From Thermus brockianus (GTDB lineage Bacteria > Deinococcota > Deinococci > Deinococcales > Thermaceae): a stretch of 40,110 bases of DNA. Numbering within the stretch: position 1 is the first letter of the stretch; every line of letters starts with the position of its first letter. Shown here one piece after another: positions 17,960-28,245 of the stretch. The stretch covers positions 1 to 40,110 of the forward strand of contig NZ_JAKEDV010000001.1 of the NCBI RefSeq assembly GCF_021462505.1, read 5' to 3'. Position numbers and translations under genes: made by a program. The notes below the pieces were generated by a model that was not told the DNA's origin, searched no databases, and saw only the letters and a program-made list of their open reading frames with translations.

Positions 17960-18376
17960 TTACTCCACCTGGACCTGGATCTTTTTGGGCTTCGTGGCCT
18001 CCGCCTTGGGCACGAGAAGGTGCAAGACGCCGTGGCGGAACCGGGCCTGTACCCGGGAGAGGTCGTAGGTGCTGGGCACGTTGAAGCTCCGGGCGAAGGT
18101 GCCGTAGGGGCCCTCGAGCCGGTGGTACGCCACCCCCTCTTGCTTCTCCAGGGGCCGCTCCGCCTTCACGGAGAGGACGCCCTCTTCCGCCACCACCTCC
18201 ACCTTGGCAGGATCCACCCCCGGGAGGTAGACGAGGAGGTGGAGCCCTTCGGCGTCCTCCATCACATCCACCGGCGGGGCGTAGACCCGGGGGCCCTGCT
18301 GGGCCTGGGGAACGAAGGCCCGCGCCAGCCTTTCCTGAAGCTCCTCCAGCTCCCTAAAAGGATCAAACCGCAACAT
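17960..18376 (-). CDS. Small heat shock protein (Hsp20), second copy
   Basis: This 138-residue sHsp has the bacterial class layout. The N-terminal MLRFDPFRELEELQERLARAF is followed by a crystallin domain (about 33-125) with VDVMEDAEGLHLLVYLPGVDPAKVEVVAEEGVLSVKAERP, GTFARSFNVPSTYDLSRVQARFRHGVLHLLVPK, and a tail ending KKIQVQVE, where IQV is the I-x-V anchor. It is more canonical than the operon-terminal copy. AAGGAGGTGAT lies just before the ATG at 18376. The gene follows the eRF1-like gene by 14 bases. Confidence 0.95.
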   Translation of the reverse strand: MLRFDPFRELEELQERLARAFVPQAQQGPRVYAPPVDVMEDAEGLHLLVYLPGVDPAKVEVVAEEGVLSVKAERPLEKQEGVAYHRLEGPYGTFARSFNVPSTYDLSRVQARFRHGVLHLLVPKAEATKPKKIQVQVE

Positions 18377-18390
18377 CTCCCATCACCTCC

Positions 18391-19575
18391 TTACCACCTC
18401 AAGAGCGCGGCCATCCCCCCGCGCTCAAGAAGCCTTTTTTCCGCCTCGCCGCGCACGAACTCCAGCTTGGTGGCGTAGCCTGCGGCGAGCTCGGGCAGCA
18501 CCACGGCCAAGGGCTTGGCCTCGGGGCGCTCGCAGAAGGCCAGGACCTTGGCTTCCTCGGCGAAGTAGAGGCCATCGCAGGCGTAAACCCCCTGGTCCAG
18601 GGTCCAGGGCAGGACCCAGACCTCCACCCGCCCTTCCTGCACCCTCTCCAGCACCTCAGGGCCGAAGACCGCCTTGGGGTAGGCCTCTTCCAGGCTCTTG
18701 AGAAGCTCCACCTCCTTGGCCCGCTCAATGGCGGAAAGCTCCGGCTCCAGGCGCTTTAGCACCTGGCCGGGGGTGGCCCCGGGGTGGGGGAGGGAGGGGA
18801 GGAGGGCCACCACCTTCTCCTTCAGGCGCTTGGGCAGGTAGCCCAAGAAAAGCTTGGTGTGCTCCTCGGGGCCCATGAGGACAAGGCGGGTGAAGCCCCG
18901 GCCCTCCACGAGCTTTTCCAGGTCATGGGCCAAGGCCTTGTAAAACCGCTCTTCCCAGGCCTCGAGGCGCTTGGCGAAGAGGTCTTGCCCCGCCCCGCCC
19001 CGGGCGATGCCCCCCAGGTTGAAGCGGCGGCCAGGGGCGTCCAGGCTGAGGCGGCGCCAGGCCTCGGTGTCCAGGGCCAAGAAGGCGTCCTGGACCTCCT
19101 CAATCTCCCCCAGGAAGACCTCAAAGACCCGCCAGCGCTCCTGGTCCACGTAGACCACCCCGTAGCGCTCGTACTCGTCCAGGGCGTAGACCAGGGGGAG
19201 GAGGAAGGGAGGGCCGTAGTGGGCCAGGACGCCGCCGCTAAGGAGGCGGCTTTCCTTTTCGTCCAGGAAGTGGGTCTTCAGAGCGCTCACCAAGGGGAGT
19301 TCCACCTGCAGGAGAAGGACCTCAAAGAGGTCTTCCCCGGCGAAGAAGACGGCGGTCTTGGCCTCGAGGACCTGGTTCTTAAGGACCTCCAGCACCTTCT
19401 CCGCCAGGTCCTCGGGGACCTTAAGGGCCTTCATGGCGTCCTTGGCCCTCAGGGCGTAGGCCCTGGAAGCGTTTTCCGGCTTGGCCGGGTTCACGTCCAG
19501 GTACAGGGAGAGCACGGGACCTTCCGCCTTGCCGATGGCCTCGCGTAGCCGTTTGACTTCTTCCTTAGAGATCAT
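18391..19575 (-). CDS. Bacterial eRF1-like release-factor family protein (baeRF)
   Basis: The 394-residue protein fits the bacterial archaeo-eukaryotic release factor families. Three eRF1-like segments can be seen. An N-terminal part has LSLYLDVNPAKPENASRAY (22-40). A middle domain has YGVVYVDQERWRVFEVFLGEIEEV (138-161). A C-terminal L7Ae-like part has FTRLVLMGPEEHTKLFLGYLP (228-248). In the middle domain ARGGAGQDLFAKR (191-203) aligns with the eRF1 loop GRGGQSALRFARLR, so RGGAGQ (192-197) looks like a GGQ loop with two extra residues. That loop triggers peptidyl-tRNA hydrolysis in release factors. Whether this protein releases peptides, rescues stalled ribosomes or only binds ribosomes is not known. 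It overlaps the ferritin-like gene by four bases (ATGA) and lies within the clpB operon. Confidence 0.8.
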   Translation of the reverse strand: MISKEEVKRLREAIGKAEGPVLSLYLDVNPAKPENASRAYALRAKDAMKALKVPEDLAEKVLEVLKNQVLEAKTAVFFAGEDLFEVLLLQVELPLVSALKTHFLDEKESRLLSGGVLAHYGPPFLLPLVYALDEYERYGVVYVDQERWRVFEVFLGEIEEVQDAFLALDTEAWRRLSLDAPGRRFNLGGIARGGAGQDLFAKRLEAWEERFYKALAHDLEKLVEGRGFTRLVLMGPEEHTKLFLGYLPKRLKEKVVALLPSLPHPGATPGQVLKRLEPELSAIERAKEVELLKSLEEAYPKAVFGPEVLERVQEGRVEVWVLPWTLDQGVYACDGLYFAEEAKVLAFCERPEAKPLAVVLPELAAGYATKLEFVRGEAEKRLLERGGMAALLRW

Positions 19576-19961
19576 AGGTTACCTCCGATAAGCGCCACCG
19601 CTTTCCGTACCGCTTCCTGGTTCAACCGCTCCTCCTGGCCGAGGCGGGTGAAAAGGCTTTCCAGCTCGGGGTCGGGGAAGGTGCTCTCCAGGTAATAGGC
19701 CCGGTCAAACCCCTCCTCGGAGAGGAGGCGGAGCATGGCCTCCCAACCCTCCTCCCCGGCCTTGGGGGCGGGGGGCAGGGAGGCCCCCCGCTTCCGCAGG
19801 GCCTCGGCCAGGGCCTCCGCGTGGGCCCGCTCCCGGGAAGCCACCTCCTGGAGGAGGGCCCGGACGTGGGGGTAGGGCACCCCTTCCGCCGCCCGCTCGG
19901 CCCTTAGGGCGTCCAGGAGCTCGTCCTGGTAAGCCTGCCGCAACACCTCCAGCACGTCCAT
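19572..19961 (-). CDS. Ferritin-like (rubrerythrin-type) helical protein
   Basis: The 129-residue, largely helical protein resembles small ferritin-like domains. Acidic and His residues are spaced as in a four-helix di-metal bundle: AYQDELLDALRAERAAEG, EVASRERAHAEALAEALRKRG, FDRAYYLESTFPDPELESLF and EERLNQEAVRKAVALIGG. The E..H pairs (RERAHAEAL) and the later Glu residues could bind two metal ions. Metal content and activity are not certain. A ribosome site (AAGGAGGGAG) precedes the ATG at 19961, 12 bases after the clpB stop. Its end overlaps the eRF1-like start by four bases, so the two are coupled. Confidence 0.78.
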   Translation of the reverse strand: MDVLEVLRQAYQDELLDALRAERAAEGVPYPHVRALLQEVASRERAHAEALAEALRKRGASLPPAPKAGEEGWEAMLRLLSEEGFDRAYYLESTFPDPELESLFTRLGQEERLNQEAVRKAVALIGGNL

Positions 19962-19973
19962 CTTCTCCCTCCT

Positions 19974-22538
19974 TTAGGCCTCTACCCGGGTGGCGGTGTG
20001 GAACACCAGGCCTTGGGGCGTGGCGTCCACCACCACCCGGTCCCCCTCCTTCACCTCCCCGGCCAGGATCTTCTTGGCCAAGGGGGTTTCCAGCTCCCGT
20101 TGGATCACGCGCTTCAGGGGCCGGGCGCCGAAGACGGGGTCGTAGCCCCTTTGGGCCAGGAAGTCCTTGGCCGCCTCGGTGAGCTCCAGGGTGATGCGCT
20201 TTTCCGCAAGCCGGGCCCGGAGGTTCCCAAGCTGGATCTCCACGATGGCCCGAATTTGCTCCTGCGAGAGGGGCCGGAAGACCACGATCTCGTCCAAGCG
20301 GTTCAGGAACTCGGGGCGGAAGTGCTTCTGCAAGACCCCGAAGACCTCCTCCCGGATCCTCTCGTAGGGCAGGCCCTTCTGGATGCCCTCGAGGATGAGG
20401 GGGCTACCCAGGTTGGAGGTGAGGATGATGACCGTGTTGCGGAAATCCACGGTGCGCCCGTGGCTGTCCGTGAGGCGGCCATCGTCCAGGATTTGCAGGA
20501 GGATGTTGAAGACGTCGGGGTGGGCCTTCTCAATCTCGTCAAAGAGGATGACGGTGTAAGGCCTGCGCCGCACCGCCTCGGTGAGCTGGCCCCCCTCCTC
20601 GTAGCCCACGTAGCCCGGCGGGGCCCCGATGAGGCGGGAGACGGCGTGCTTTTCCATGTACTCGGTCATGTCAATGCGCACCATGGCCTCCTCGGTGTCA
20701 AAGAGGGTGGCGGCCAGGGTCTTGGCCAGCTCCGTCTTGCCCACCCCCGTGGGGCCCAGGAAGAGGAAGCTCCCGATGGGGCGGTTCGGGTCCTTGAGCC
20801 CGGCCCGGGCGCGGCGGATGGCGTCGGCCACGGCCCGTATGGCCTCCTCCTGGCCCACCACCCGCTTGTGGAGCTCCTCTTCAAGCCGCAAAAGCTTTTC
20901 CCGCTCGCCCTCCAGGAGCTTGGCCACGGGGATGCCGGTCCAGCGGGAGACGATCTCGGCGATGTCCTCCTCCGTGACCTCCAGGCGGACGAACCTGGCG
21001 CCCCTTAGCTTCTCGGAAAGCGCCTCCACCTCGGCCTCGAGGCGGGGCAACTCCCCGTAGCGGAGCTCCGCCGCCCGGTTCAGGTCGTACTGCCTTTCCG
21101 CAAGCTCTATCTGCCGCCGCACCTCGTCCAGGCGTTGCTGCGCTTCGCGGAGCTTCTTCAGGATTTCCCGCTCCGCCTCCCACTCCGCCCGGAGCTTTTC
21201 TATCTCCTTGGTGAGCTCGGCGATCTCCGCCTCAATGGCCTTAAGGCGCTCCAGGGAGTCGGGGTCCTTCTCCTTTTTCAAGGCCTCCCTTTCAATCTCC
21301 AGCTGGAGCTTCTTCCGCTCCAGGGTGTCTATCTCCTCCGGGGCGCTTTCCAAAGCCATGCGGAGCCTCGCCGCCGCCTCGTCAATGAGGTCAATGGCCT
21401 TGTCCGGGAGGCGCCTTTCCGTGATGTAGCGGTGGGAGAGGACGGCCGCCGCCACGATGGCGGGGTCGGAGATGCGCACCCCGTGGTGCACCTCGTACTT
21501 CTCCTTGATGCCCCGGAGGATGGAGATGGTGTCCTCCACGCTGGGCTCGTCCACGTATACGGGCTGGAAGCGCCGCTCCAGGGCGGGGTCCTTCTCAATC
21601 TCCCGGTACTCGTCCAAGGTGGTGGCCCCGATGAGCCTGAGTTCGCCCCGGGCCAAGGCGGGTTTGAGCATGTTCCCGGCGTCCACGGCGCCCTCCGCCT
21701 TGCCCGCCCCCACCACGGTGTGGAGCTCGTCAATGAAGAGGATGATCTCCCCTTGGGACTGCACCACCTCCTGGATCACCGCCTTCAGGCGCTCCTCAAA
21801 CTCGCCCCGGTACTTGGCCCCGGCCAGGAGGGAGCCCATCTGCAAGGAGATGATGCGCTTGCCCTTGAGGCCTTCGGGCACGTCCCCCTTGACGATGCGC
21901 TGGGCTAACCCCTCCACGATGGCGGTCTTCCCCACGCCGGGCTCGCCGATGAGGACCGGGTTGTTCTTGGTGCGCCGGAGGAGGATCTGGATGACCCGCC
22001 GGATCTCCTCGTCCCGGCCGATCACGGGGTCCAGTTTCCCCTCGGCGGCCATCTGGGTCAGGTCAATGCCGTACTGCTCCAAAGCGTTGTAGGTGCTTTC
22101 TGCGTGTTCCGTCTGCACGGTCTTCCCTCCTCTTAGGTCTTGTAAGGCTTTTTTCAGGGGCTCTAGGCCGGGAAGCCCCGGGGTGGCCTCGCTCAAGGCC
22201 AGGACCAGGGTGTCCAGGGCCACGAAGCGGTCCTTGAGCTCCGCCATCAGGGCCTCGGCCCGGTGGAAGGCGCCCGAGAGGCGGCTCGTGAGGTACTGCC
22301 CCCCTTCCGCCCCTTCCACCTTGGGTAGCCGGGCGAGCTCCCTTTCCTGGAGTTCCTTAAGGGCCTTGGGGTCGGCCCCCGCCTTTTCCAGGAGGCGCCA
22401 AGCCAGGCCCTTGGGGTCTTTGAGGAGAACCACCCAGAGATGGGGCAGGTCAATGGCCTGGTGCTTCATCTCCCGGGCCAGGACCTGCGCCTGGGCCAGG
22501 GCTTCGCGGGCAGCTTGCGTCCAGCGTTCCAGGTTCAT
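19974..22538 (-). CDS. clpB: Disaggregase chaperone ClpB
   Basis: ClpB threads aggregated proteins through a hexameric pore and works with DnaK/DnaJ/GrpE to refold them. At 854 residues it equals the length of T. thermophilus ClpB. Visible parts: the N domain (1-145), NBD1 with Walker A GEPGVGKT (Lys204) and Walker B LFIDELH (Asp270/Glu271), and the long coiled-coil middle domain (about 390-520). NBD2 follows with [10 protein letters not shown] and [14 protein letters not shown], then a C-terminal small domain. The ATG at 22538 follows AGGAGGT by seven bases. A strong promoter and a HAIR-like inverted repeat lie just upstream. It leads the operon of ferritin-like, eRF1-like, sHsp, phosphoesterase-like and thioredoxin genes. 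Confidence 0.98.
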   Translation of the reverse strand: MNLERWTQAAREALAQAQVLAREMKHQAIDLPHLWVVLLKDPKGLAWRLLEKAGADPKALKELQERELARLPKVEGAEGGQYLTSRLSGAFHRAEALMAELKDRFVALDTLVLALSEATPGLPGLEPLKKALQDLRGGKTVQTEHAESTYNALEQYGIDLTQMAAEGKLDPVIGRDEEIRRVIQILLRRTKNNPVLIGEPGVGKTAIVEGLAQRIVKGDVPEGLKGKRIISLQMGSLLAGAKYRGEFEERLKAVIQEVVQSQGEIILFIDELHTVVGAGKAEGAVDAGNMLKPALARGELRLIGATTLDEYREIEKDPALERRFQPVYVDEPSVEDTISILRGIKEKYEVHHGVRISDPAIVAAAVLSHRYITERRLPDKAIDLIDEAAARLRMALESAPEEIDTLERKKLQLEIEREALKKEKDPDSLERLKAIEAEIAELTKEIEKLRAEWEAEREILKKLREAQQRLDEVRRQIELAERQYDLNRAAELRYGELPRLEAEVEALSEKLRGARFVRLEVTEEDIAEIVSRWTGIPVAKLLEGEREKLLRLEEELHKRVVGQEEAIRAVADAIRRARAGLKDPNRPIGSFLFLGPTGVGKTELAKTLAATLFDTEEAMVRIDMTEYMEKHAVSRLIGAPPGYVGYEEGGQLTEAVRRRPYTVILFDEIEKAHPDVFNILLQILDDGRLTDSHGRTVDFRNTVIILTSNLGSPLILEGIQKGLPYERIREEVFGVLQKHFRPEFLNRLDEIVVFRPLSQEQIRAIVEIQLGNLRARLAEKRITLELTEAAKDFLAQRGYDPVFGARPLKRVIQRELETPLAKKILAGEVKEGDRVVVDATPQGLVFHTATRVEA

Positions 22539-22561
22539 GCCCCTTACCTCCTGCTAAGCTA

Positions 22562-22590
22562 AGCATATCACTTGACATAAATTGTGTCAA
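22562..22590 (-). promoter_or_regulatory. Sigma-A promoter of the clpB operon
   Basis: On the minus strand TTGACA (22590-22585), a 17-base spacer and TATGCT (22567-22562) form a near-consensus promoter. Initiation near 22555 gives a leader of about 16 bases carrying the AGGAGGT ribosome site. It overlaps the inverted repeat described separately. The rest of the 168-bp gap to dafA shows a CCCGATCGGG palindrome (22616-22625) and no gene; no clear dafA terminator is visible. Confidence 0.88.
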
Positions 22591-22591
22591 G
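22571..22591. promoter_or_regulatory. HAIR-like inverted repeat overlapping the clpB promoter
   Basis: CTTGACA (22571-22577), seven bases, then TGTCAAG (22585-22591) is a perfect inverted repeat. The HspR operator HAIR is CTTGAGT-N7-ACTCAAG; arm length, spacing and five of seven arm bases are the same. The site covers the whole -35 and most of the spacer, so a bound repressor would block RNA polymerase. It is not a CIRCE (HrcA) site. No second full copy was seen at the dnaK promoter. Confidence 0.68.
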
Positions 22592-22706
22592 AAGATTGAG
22601 AAGCGAAAACCCAAACCCGATCGGGCCGGCGTCGGGGATACGGAGAGAAGGGAGCGCTTTGTCTGGAGTTTAGCAGGAAAAGGGGGGTAAGGATGTCCCA
22701 GCGGAC

Positions 22707-22943
22707 CTACCGCCTCTCTAGGATCTCCACCACCAGGGCGGCCCCGATGAGGTTGGCCCCGAGGTCCTTACGGATGCGCTCAGCCTTGGCCATGCGCTGG
22801 AGGTCTTCTTGGCGGAAGTACCAGGTATCCCCCACCACCAAAGGCTCCACGAAGCCGATCTCCACGTAGGCCTGCACGGCGCTTAGGGTGAGGCCGTACT
22901 CCGCCAAGGCGTCCAGGGAAATCCACCCGCTACGCACGAGCAT
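22707..22943 (-). CDS. dafA: DnaK-DnaJ assembly factor DafA
   Basis: DafA is a Thermus protein that joins DnaK and DnaJ into a stable complex with three copies of each. The 78-residue length and the position after dnaJ match T. thermophilus. The sequence also has the MerR/HspR/CbpM pattern. A helix-turn-helix ([28 protein letters not shown]) is followed by a wing with [10 protein letters not shown], then a helix ([25 protein letters not shown]) like the GVNLAG-type helix of HspR. The ATG at 22943 lies inside dnaJ and overlaps it by 14 bases, so translation is coupled. Loss of the usual basic residues in the HTH region is possible, so DNA binding is not assured. Confidence 0.93.
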   Translation of the reverse strand: MLVRSGWISLDALAEYGLTLSAVQAYVEIGFVEPLVVGDTWYFRQEDLQRMAKAERIRKDLGANLIGAALVVEILERR

Positions 22944-23757
22944 AGTACGCCTCCGCGAGCTTTTTCCAGAGGGCTTCTTCCTCGGGGGTGAGGCGCTCGG
23001 GGATGGTGAGGCGCACCTCCAGGTAGAGGTCGCCCCGGCCTGAAGGTCCGGGGAAGCCCTTGCCCCTTAGCCGTAGCTTCCGCCCCGCCTGGGTCCTTGG
23101 GGGGATGGTGACCTCCACGGGGCCTTCCAAGGTCTTTGCCCGCACCTTGCCCCCCACCACGGCGATGGGGGCGGGCACGTCCAAGGTGGCGTAGAGGTCT
23201 TGGCCCTCGAGGCGGAAGTAGGGGTGGGGGAGAAGGCGCACGTGGAGGAGGAGGTCCCCCGGGGGCTCCCCAGGGCCGCCCATCCCCGGCAGGCGGATCA
23301 CGCTTCCCTCCTGCACCCCGGGGGGGATGCGCACGGAAACCCGGCGCCCCCCCACCTCCAAGACCTTTTCCCCCCCGTGGAAGGCCTCTTCCAGGGTGAG
23401 GGGAAGCTCGGCCCGCACGTCCCGGCCCCGCCTGCGTCCCCTACGGCCGAAAAGCCCCCCGCCGAAGAGCTCTTGGAAGAAGTCGGAGAAGTCCTCCACG
23501 TCAAAGCCCGAGAAATCGTATCCGCCGGGGGGTGGGGGTGGGGGGGCTTGGGTGGTGCCATAGGTATCGTAAAGCTTCCGCTTTTCCGGGTCGGAGAGGA
23601 CGGCGTAGGCCTCGTTGATCTCCTTGAACTTCTCCTCCGCCTCGGGGCTCTTGTTGACGTCGGGGTGGTACTGGCGGGCCAGGCGCTTGTAGGCCCTCTT
23701 GATCTCCTCCTGCGTGGCGTTTCTCGGGACGCCCAAAATGGCGTAGTAGTCCTTCAT
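22930..23757 (-). CDS. dnaJ: Co-chaperone DnaJ (Hsp40), without zinc finger
   Basis: DnaJ stimulates the DnaK ATPase and delivers unfolded substrates. The 275-residue protein has a J domain (1-65) with HPD at 31-33 and a Pro-rich then Gly/Phe linker (70-110, [12 protein letters not shown]). Two beta-rich substrate-binding domains follow (from about 120: [30 protein letters not shown] and later [19 protein letters not shown]). It lacks the four CxxCxGxG zinc repeats of E. coli DnaJ and so is a type II / CbpA-like form, as is known in T. thermophilus. The start follows the grpE stop by three bases. It probably forms the DnaK-DnaJ-DafA complex. Confidence 0.97.
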   Translation of the reverse strand: MKDYYAILGVPRNATQEEIKRAYKRLARQYHPDVNKSPEAEEKFKEINEAYAVLSDPEKRKLYDTYGTTQAPPPPPPGGYDFSGFDVEDFSDFFQELFGGGLFGRRGRRRGRDVRAELPLTLEEAFHGGEKVLEVGGRRVSVRIPPGVQEGSVIRLPGMGGPGEPPGDLLLHVRLLPHPYFRLEGQDLYATLDVPAPIAVVGGKVRAKTLEGPVEVTIPPRTQAGRKLRLRGKGFPGPSGRGDLYLEVRLTIPERLTPEEEALWKKLAEAYYARA

Positions 23758-23760
23758 GGC

Positions 23761-24294
23761 TTACTCCACGCCCTCTGCCTCCGGGCTTTTCTCCTCGCCC
23801 ACCGCCACCCGGGCCGGGCGCACCAGGGCCTCCCCCAGGCGGAAGCCCCGCTGGAAGACCCGGGCCACCTTGCCGGGCTCCCCGGGCAGGAGGCCGATGG
23901 CCTCGTGGTACCGGGGGTCAAAGCGCTCGCCTTCCCCAGGCACCTCCTCCACCCCAAGCCCGGCCAGGATGCGGAAAAAGCCTTCCCGCACGGCCTTCAC
24001 CCCTTGGAGGATGCTTTCTGGCCTGGCCTCGGCGAACTCCAGGGCCCGTTCCAGGTCGTCCAGGATGGGGAGGAGCGCCCGCACCGCCTTCAAAACCCCT
24101 TCCCGTTCCCGAAGCCTAAGCTCTTCCTCCATGCGCTTGCGGTAGTTGTCAAAGTCGGCGAGGAGGCGGAGGTACTGGTCCTTGAAGCGCTTAAGCTCTT
24201 CCTCCGCCGCTTGGAGGCGGCTTTCTAAAGCTTCCGCCTCCTTCTCCATCGCCTGGAGGTCTTGTTCTAGAGCGCTTTCTTTCCTCTCTTCCAT
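23761..24294 (-). CDS. grpE: Nucleotide exchange factor GrpE
   Basis: GrpE is a homodimer that releases ADP from DnaK and acts as a thermosensor in some species. The 177 residues have the long N-terminal coiled coil (about 10-75, rich in Glu and Leu: LEQDLQAMEKEAEALESRLQAAEEELKRF), the four-helix core (ADFDNYRKRMEEE and LLPILDDLERAL), and the beta-wing (FDPRYHEAIGLLPGEPGKVARVFQRGFRLGEALVRPARVAV). The ATG at 24294 has GGGAGGAAAG before it. A strong hairpin in the 57-base gap to dnaK may control how much grpE is made relative to dnaK. Confidence 0.97.
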   Translation of the reverse strand: MEERKESALEQDLQAMEKEAEALESRLQAAEEELKRFKDQYLRLLADFDNYRKRMEEELRLREREGVLKAVRALLPILDDLERALEFAEARPESILQGVKAVREGFFRILAGLGVEEVPGEGERFDPRYHEAIGLLPGEPGKVARVFQRGFRLGEALVRPARVAVGEEKSPEAEGVE

Positions 24295-24314
24295 CTTTCC
24301 TCCCGAGGGTGGGG

Positions 24315-24338
24315 GGCCCCGCCCGTGGGGGCGGGGCC
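24315..24338 (-). terminator. Strong intercistronic hairpin between dnaK and grpE
   Basis: GGCCCCGCCC and GGGCGGGGCC form a perfect ten-pair stem with a four-base loop, 13 bases past the dnaK stop on the minus strand. No T-run follows; the sequence continues CCCCACCCTC. It is better read as a pause, partial terminator or mRNA-stabilising hairpin than as a full terminator, since grpE-dnaJ-dafA show no other clear promoter. Confidence 0.6.
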
Positions 24339-24351
24339 TAGCGGTTTACCC

Positions 24352-26199
<1,848 letters not shown>

Positions 26200-26218
26200 A
26201 GCTCACCTCTCAACCTCA

Positions 26219-26247
26219 AGCATAAGGCCTCCATTCTTTTCAGTCAA
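26219..26247 (-). promoter_or_regulatory. Sigma-A promoter of the dnaK operon
   Basis: On the minus strand TTGACT (26247-26242), a 17-base spacer and TATGCT (26224-26219) match the clpB promoter in form and share its -10. Half-sites of the HAIR type occur as direct repeats CTTGAG/GTTGAG just downstream of the -10, and TCAA-N5-TTGA (26244-26256) overlaps the -35, but no complete HAIR is present. I see no equally convincing ftsH promoter on the other strand; TACCCT at 26284 or 26308 could be its -10. Confidence 0.82.
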
Positions 26248-26323
26248 GAGAGTTGAGCAAGGTTTTGTCATAGTGCCGCGGGCTACCCTGAAGCCGGGCC
26301 TTGCGTGTACCCTAGGAGAAGAC

Positions 26324-28201
26324 ATGTCCCGGCTTCCTTTGAATTTCCTGGTTTTCGTCCTGGGCTTGCTCCTCCTGGCCTGGGCGTTTAGCTTGGCGGG
26401 CACCATGGGCAGCGCCGGCGGGGCGGTGAACTACACCACCTTCCTCGAGGACCTGCAGGCGGGCCGGGTCAAGGAGGTGGTGGTGCGCGCCGGGGACACC
26501 CGCATCCAGGGGACCCTGGTGGACGGGTCCACCTTCACCACCTACGCCGCAAGCCCCCCCGACAACGACACCTTGGAGGCCTGGATGAAGCGGGGGGTGA
26601 GCGTGCGGGTGGAGCCTCCCCAGGGGCAAAGCCCCTTGGGCTTCCTCTGGCCCTTGTTGCTGGTGGGCCTACTCATCGGGGCGCTTTTCTACTTCTCCCG
26701 CACGGGCAGGGCGGGGCCTTCCGATTCCGCCTTTAGCTTCACCAAAAGCCGGGCCAAGGTGCTCACCGAGGCCCCCAAGGTGACCTTCAAGGACGTGGCT
26801 GGGGCGGAGGAGGCCAAGGAGGAGCTTAGGGAGATCGTGGAGTTCCTGAAAAACCCGAGCCGCTTCCACGAGATGGGGGCCCGCATCCCCAAAGGGGTCC
26901 TCCTGGTGGGGCCGCCCGGGGTGGGGAAGACCCACATCGCCCGGGCGGTGGCGGGGGAGGCCAAGGTACCCTTCATCACCGCCTCGGGGTCCGACTTCGT
27001 GGAGATGTTCGTGGGGGTGGGGGCGGCCCGGGTGCGGGACCTCTTTGAAACGGCTAAGCGCCACGCCCCCTGCATCGTCTTCATTGACGAGATAGACGCC
27101 GTGGGCCGGCGGCGGGGCGCCGGGGTGGGCGGGGGGAACGACGAGCGGGAGCAGACCCTAAACCAACTCTTGGTGGAGATGGACGGCTTTGAGAAGGACT
27201 CCACCATCATCGTCATGGCGGCCACCAACCGCCCGGACGTCCTGGACCCCGCCCTTCTCCGCCCCGGCCGCTTTGACCGGCAGGTGGCCATAGACGCTCC
27301 GGACGTGCGGGGGCGGGAACAGATCCTGCGCATCCACGCCCGGGGTAAGCCCTTGGCGGAGGACGTGGACCTGGCCCTCCTGGCCAAGCGCACCCCCGGC
27401 TTTGTGGGGGCGGACTTGGAGAACCTCCTGAACGAGGCGGCCCTCCTCGCCGCCCGGGAGGGGCGGAAGAAGATCACCATGAAAGACCTCGAGGAGGCGG
27501 CGGACCGGGTGATGATGGGCCCCGCCAAGAAGAGCCTGGTCCTCACGCCCCGTGACCGGCAGATCACCGCCTACCACGAGGCGGGGCACGCCCTGGCCGC
27601 CCACTTCCTGGAGCACGCCGACGGGGTGCACAAGGTGACCATCGTTCCCCGGGGGCGGGCCTTGGGCTTCATGATGCCCCGGCGGGAGGACATGCTCCAT
27701 TGGTCCAGGAAGCGGCTTCTGGACCAGATCGCCGTGGCCCTGGCCGGGCGGGCGGCGGAGGAGCTCGTCTTTGAGGACGTGACCACGGGGGCGGAGAACG
27801 ACTTCCGCCAGGCCACGGAGTTGGCCCGGCGCATGATCACGGAGTGGGGCATGCACCCCGAGTTCGGCCCCGTGGCCTACGCCGTGCGGGAGGATACCTA
27901 CCTCGGGGGGTACGACGTCCGCCAGTACTCCGAGGAGACCGCCAAGCGCATTGACGAGGCGGTGCGCCGCCTCATTGAGGAGCAGTACGCCCGGGTGAAG
28001 CGCCTTCTAGAGGAAAAGCGGGAGGTCTTGGAACGGGTGGCGGAAACCCTCTTGGAGCGGGAAACCCTCACCGCCGAGGAGTTCCAAAAGGTGGTGGAGG
28101 GCCTGCCCCTGGAGGAGGAAAAGCCCCAGGAACGGGAGGAAAGGGAAGCGCCCAGGGTGGTGCCCAAGATCAAGCCGGGCGGGGCCCTGGGCGGAGCGTA
28201 A
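26324..28201 (+). CDS. ftsH: ATP-dependent zinc metalloprotease FtsH
   Basis: FtsH is a membrane-bound AAA+ hexamer that extracts and degrades damaged membrane proteins and short-lived regulators. The 625 residues start with a membrane helix ([19 protein letters not shown]), a periplasmic segment and a second helix ([20 protein letters not shown]). The AAA domain has [12 protein letters not shown] (about 198-205), [13 protein letters not shown] and the SRH arginine region. The zinc motif HEAGH lies at 418-422, and the tail is acidic/helical. Length agrees with T. thermophilus FtsH. A longer open frame runs back to 25949, inside dnaK, but AGGAGA (26314-26319) and the first membrane helix fix the ATG at 26324. 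It diverges from dnaK and converges on hup. Confidence 0.97.
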   Translation: MSRLPLNFLVFVLGLLLLAWAFSLAGTMGSAGGAVNYTTFLEDLQAGRVKEVVVRAGDTRIQGTLVDGSTFTTYAASPPDNDTLEAWMKRGVSVRVEPPQGQSPLGFLWPLLLVGLLIGALFYFSRTGRAGPSDSAFSFTKSRAKVLTEAPKVTFKDVAGAEEAKEELREIVEFLKNPSRFHEMGARIPKGVLLVGPPGVGKTHIARAVAGEAKVPFITASGSDFVEMFVGVGAARVRDLFETAKRHAPCIVFIDEIDAVGRRRGAGVGGGNDEREQTLNQLLVEMDGFEKDSTIIVMAATNRPDVLDPALLRPGRFDRQVAIDAPDVRGREQILRIHARGKPLAEDVDLALLAKRTPGFVGADLENLLNEAALLAAREGRKKITMKDLEEAADRVMMGPAKKSLVLTPRDRQITAYHEAGHALAAHFLEHADGVHKVTIVPRGRALGFMMPRREDMLHWSRKRLLDQIAVALAGRAAEELVFEDVTTGAENDFRQATELARRMITEWGMHPEFGPVAYAVREDTYLGGYDVRQYSEETAKRIDEAVRRLIEEQYARVKRLLEEKREVLERVAETLLERETLTAEEFQKVVEGLPLEEEKPQEREEREAPRVVPKIKPGGALGGA

Positions 28202-28209
28202 AGGATAAA

Positions 28210-28233
28210 CCCAGGGGGCTAAAGCCCCCTGGG
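28210..28233. terminator. Bidirectional terminator between ftsH and hup
   Basis: CCCAGGGGGCT (28210-28220) and AGCCCCCTGGG (28223-28233) pair perfectly over 11 bases around a two-base centre. On the minus strand it is followed by GTTTATCCTTT, a reasonable T-rich tail for hup. On the plus strand it lies nine bases after the ftsH stop with a G-rich tail, so it may act mainly as a 3' protective hairpin there. Confidence 0.82.
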
Positions 28234-28245
28234 GGAAGGGAATAC

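Noticed and set aside
26200..26260. HAIR or CIRCE site at the dnaK promoter
   Set aside because: Only half-sites (CTTGAG, GTTGAG) and a short TCAA-N5-TTGA repeat are present. No CTTGAnn-N7-nnTCAAG and no TTAGCACTC-N9-GAGTGCTAA was found.
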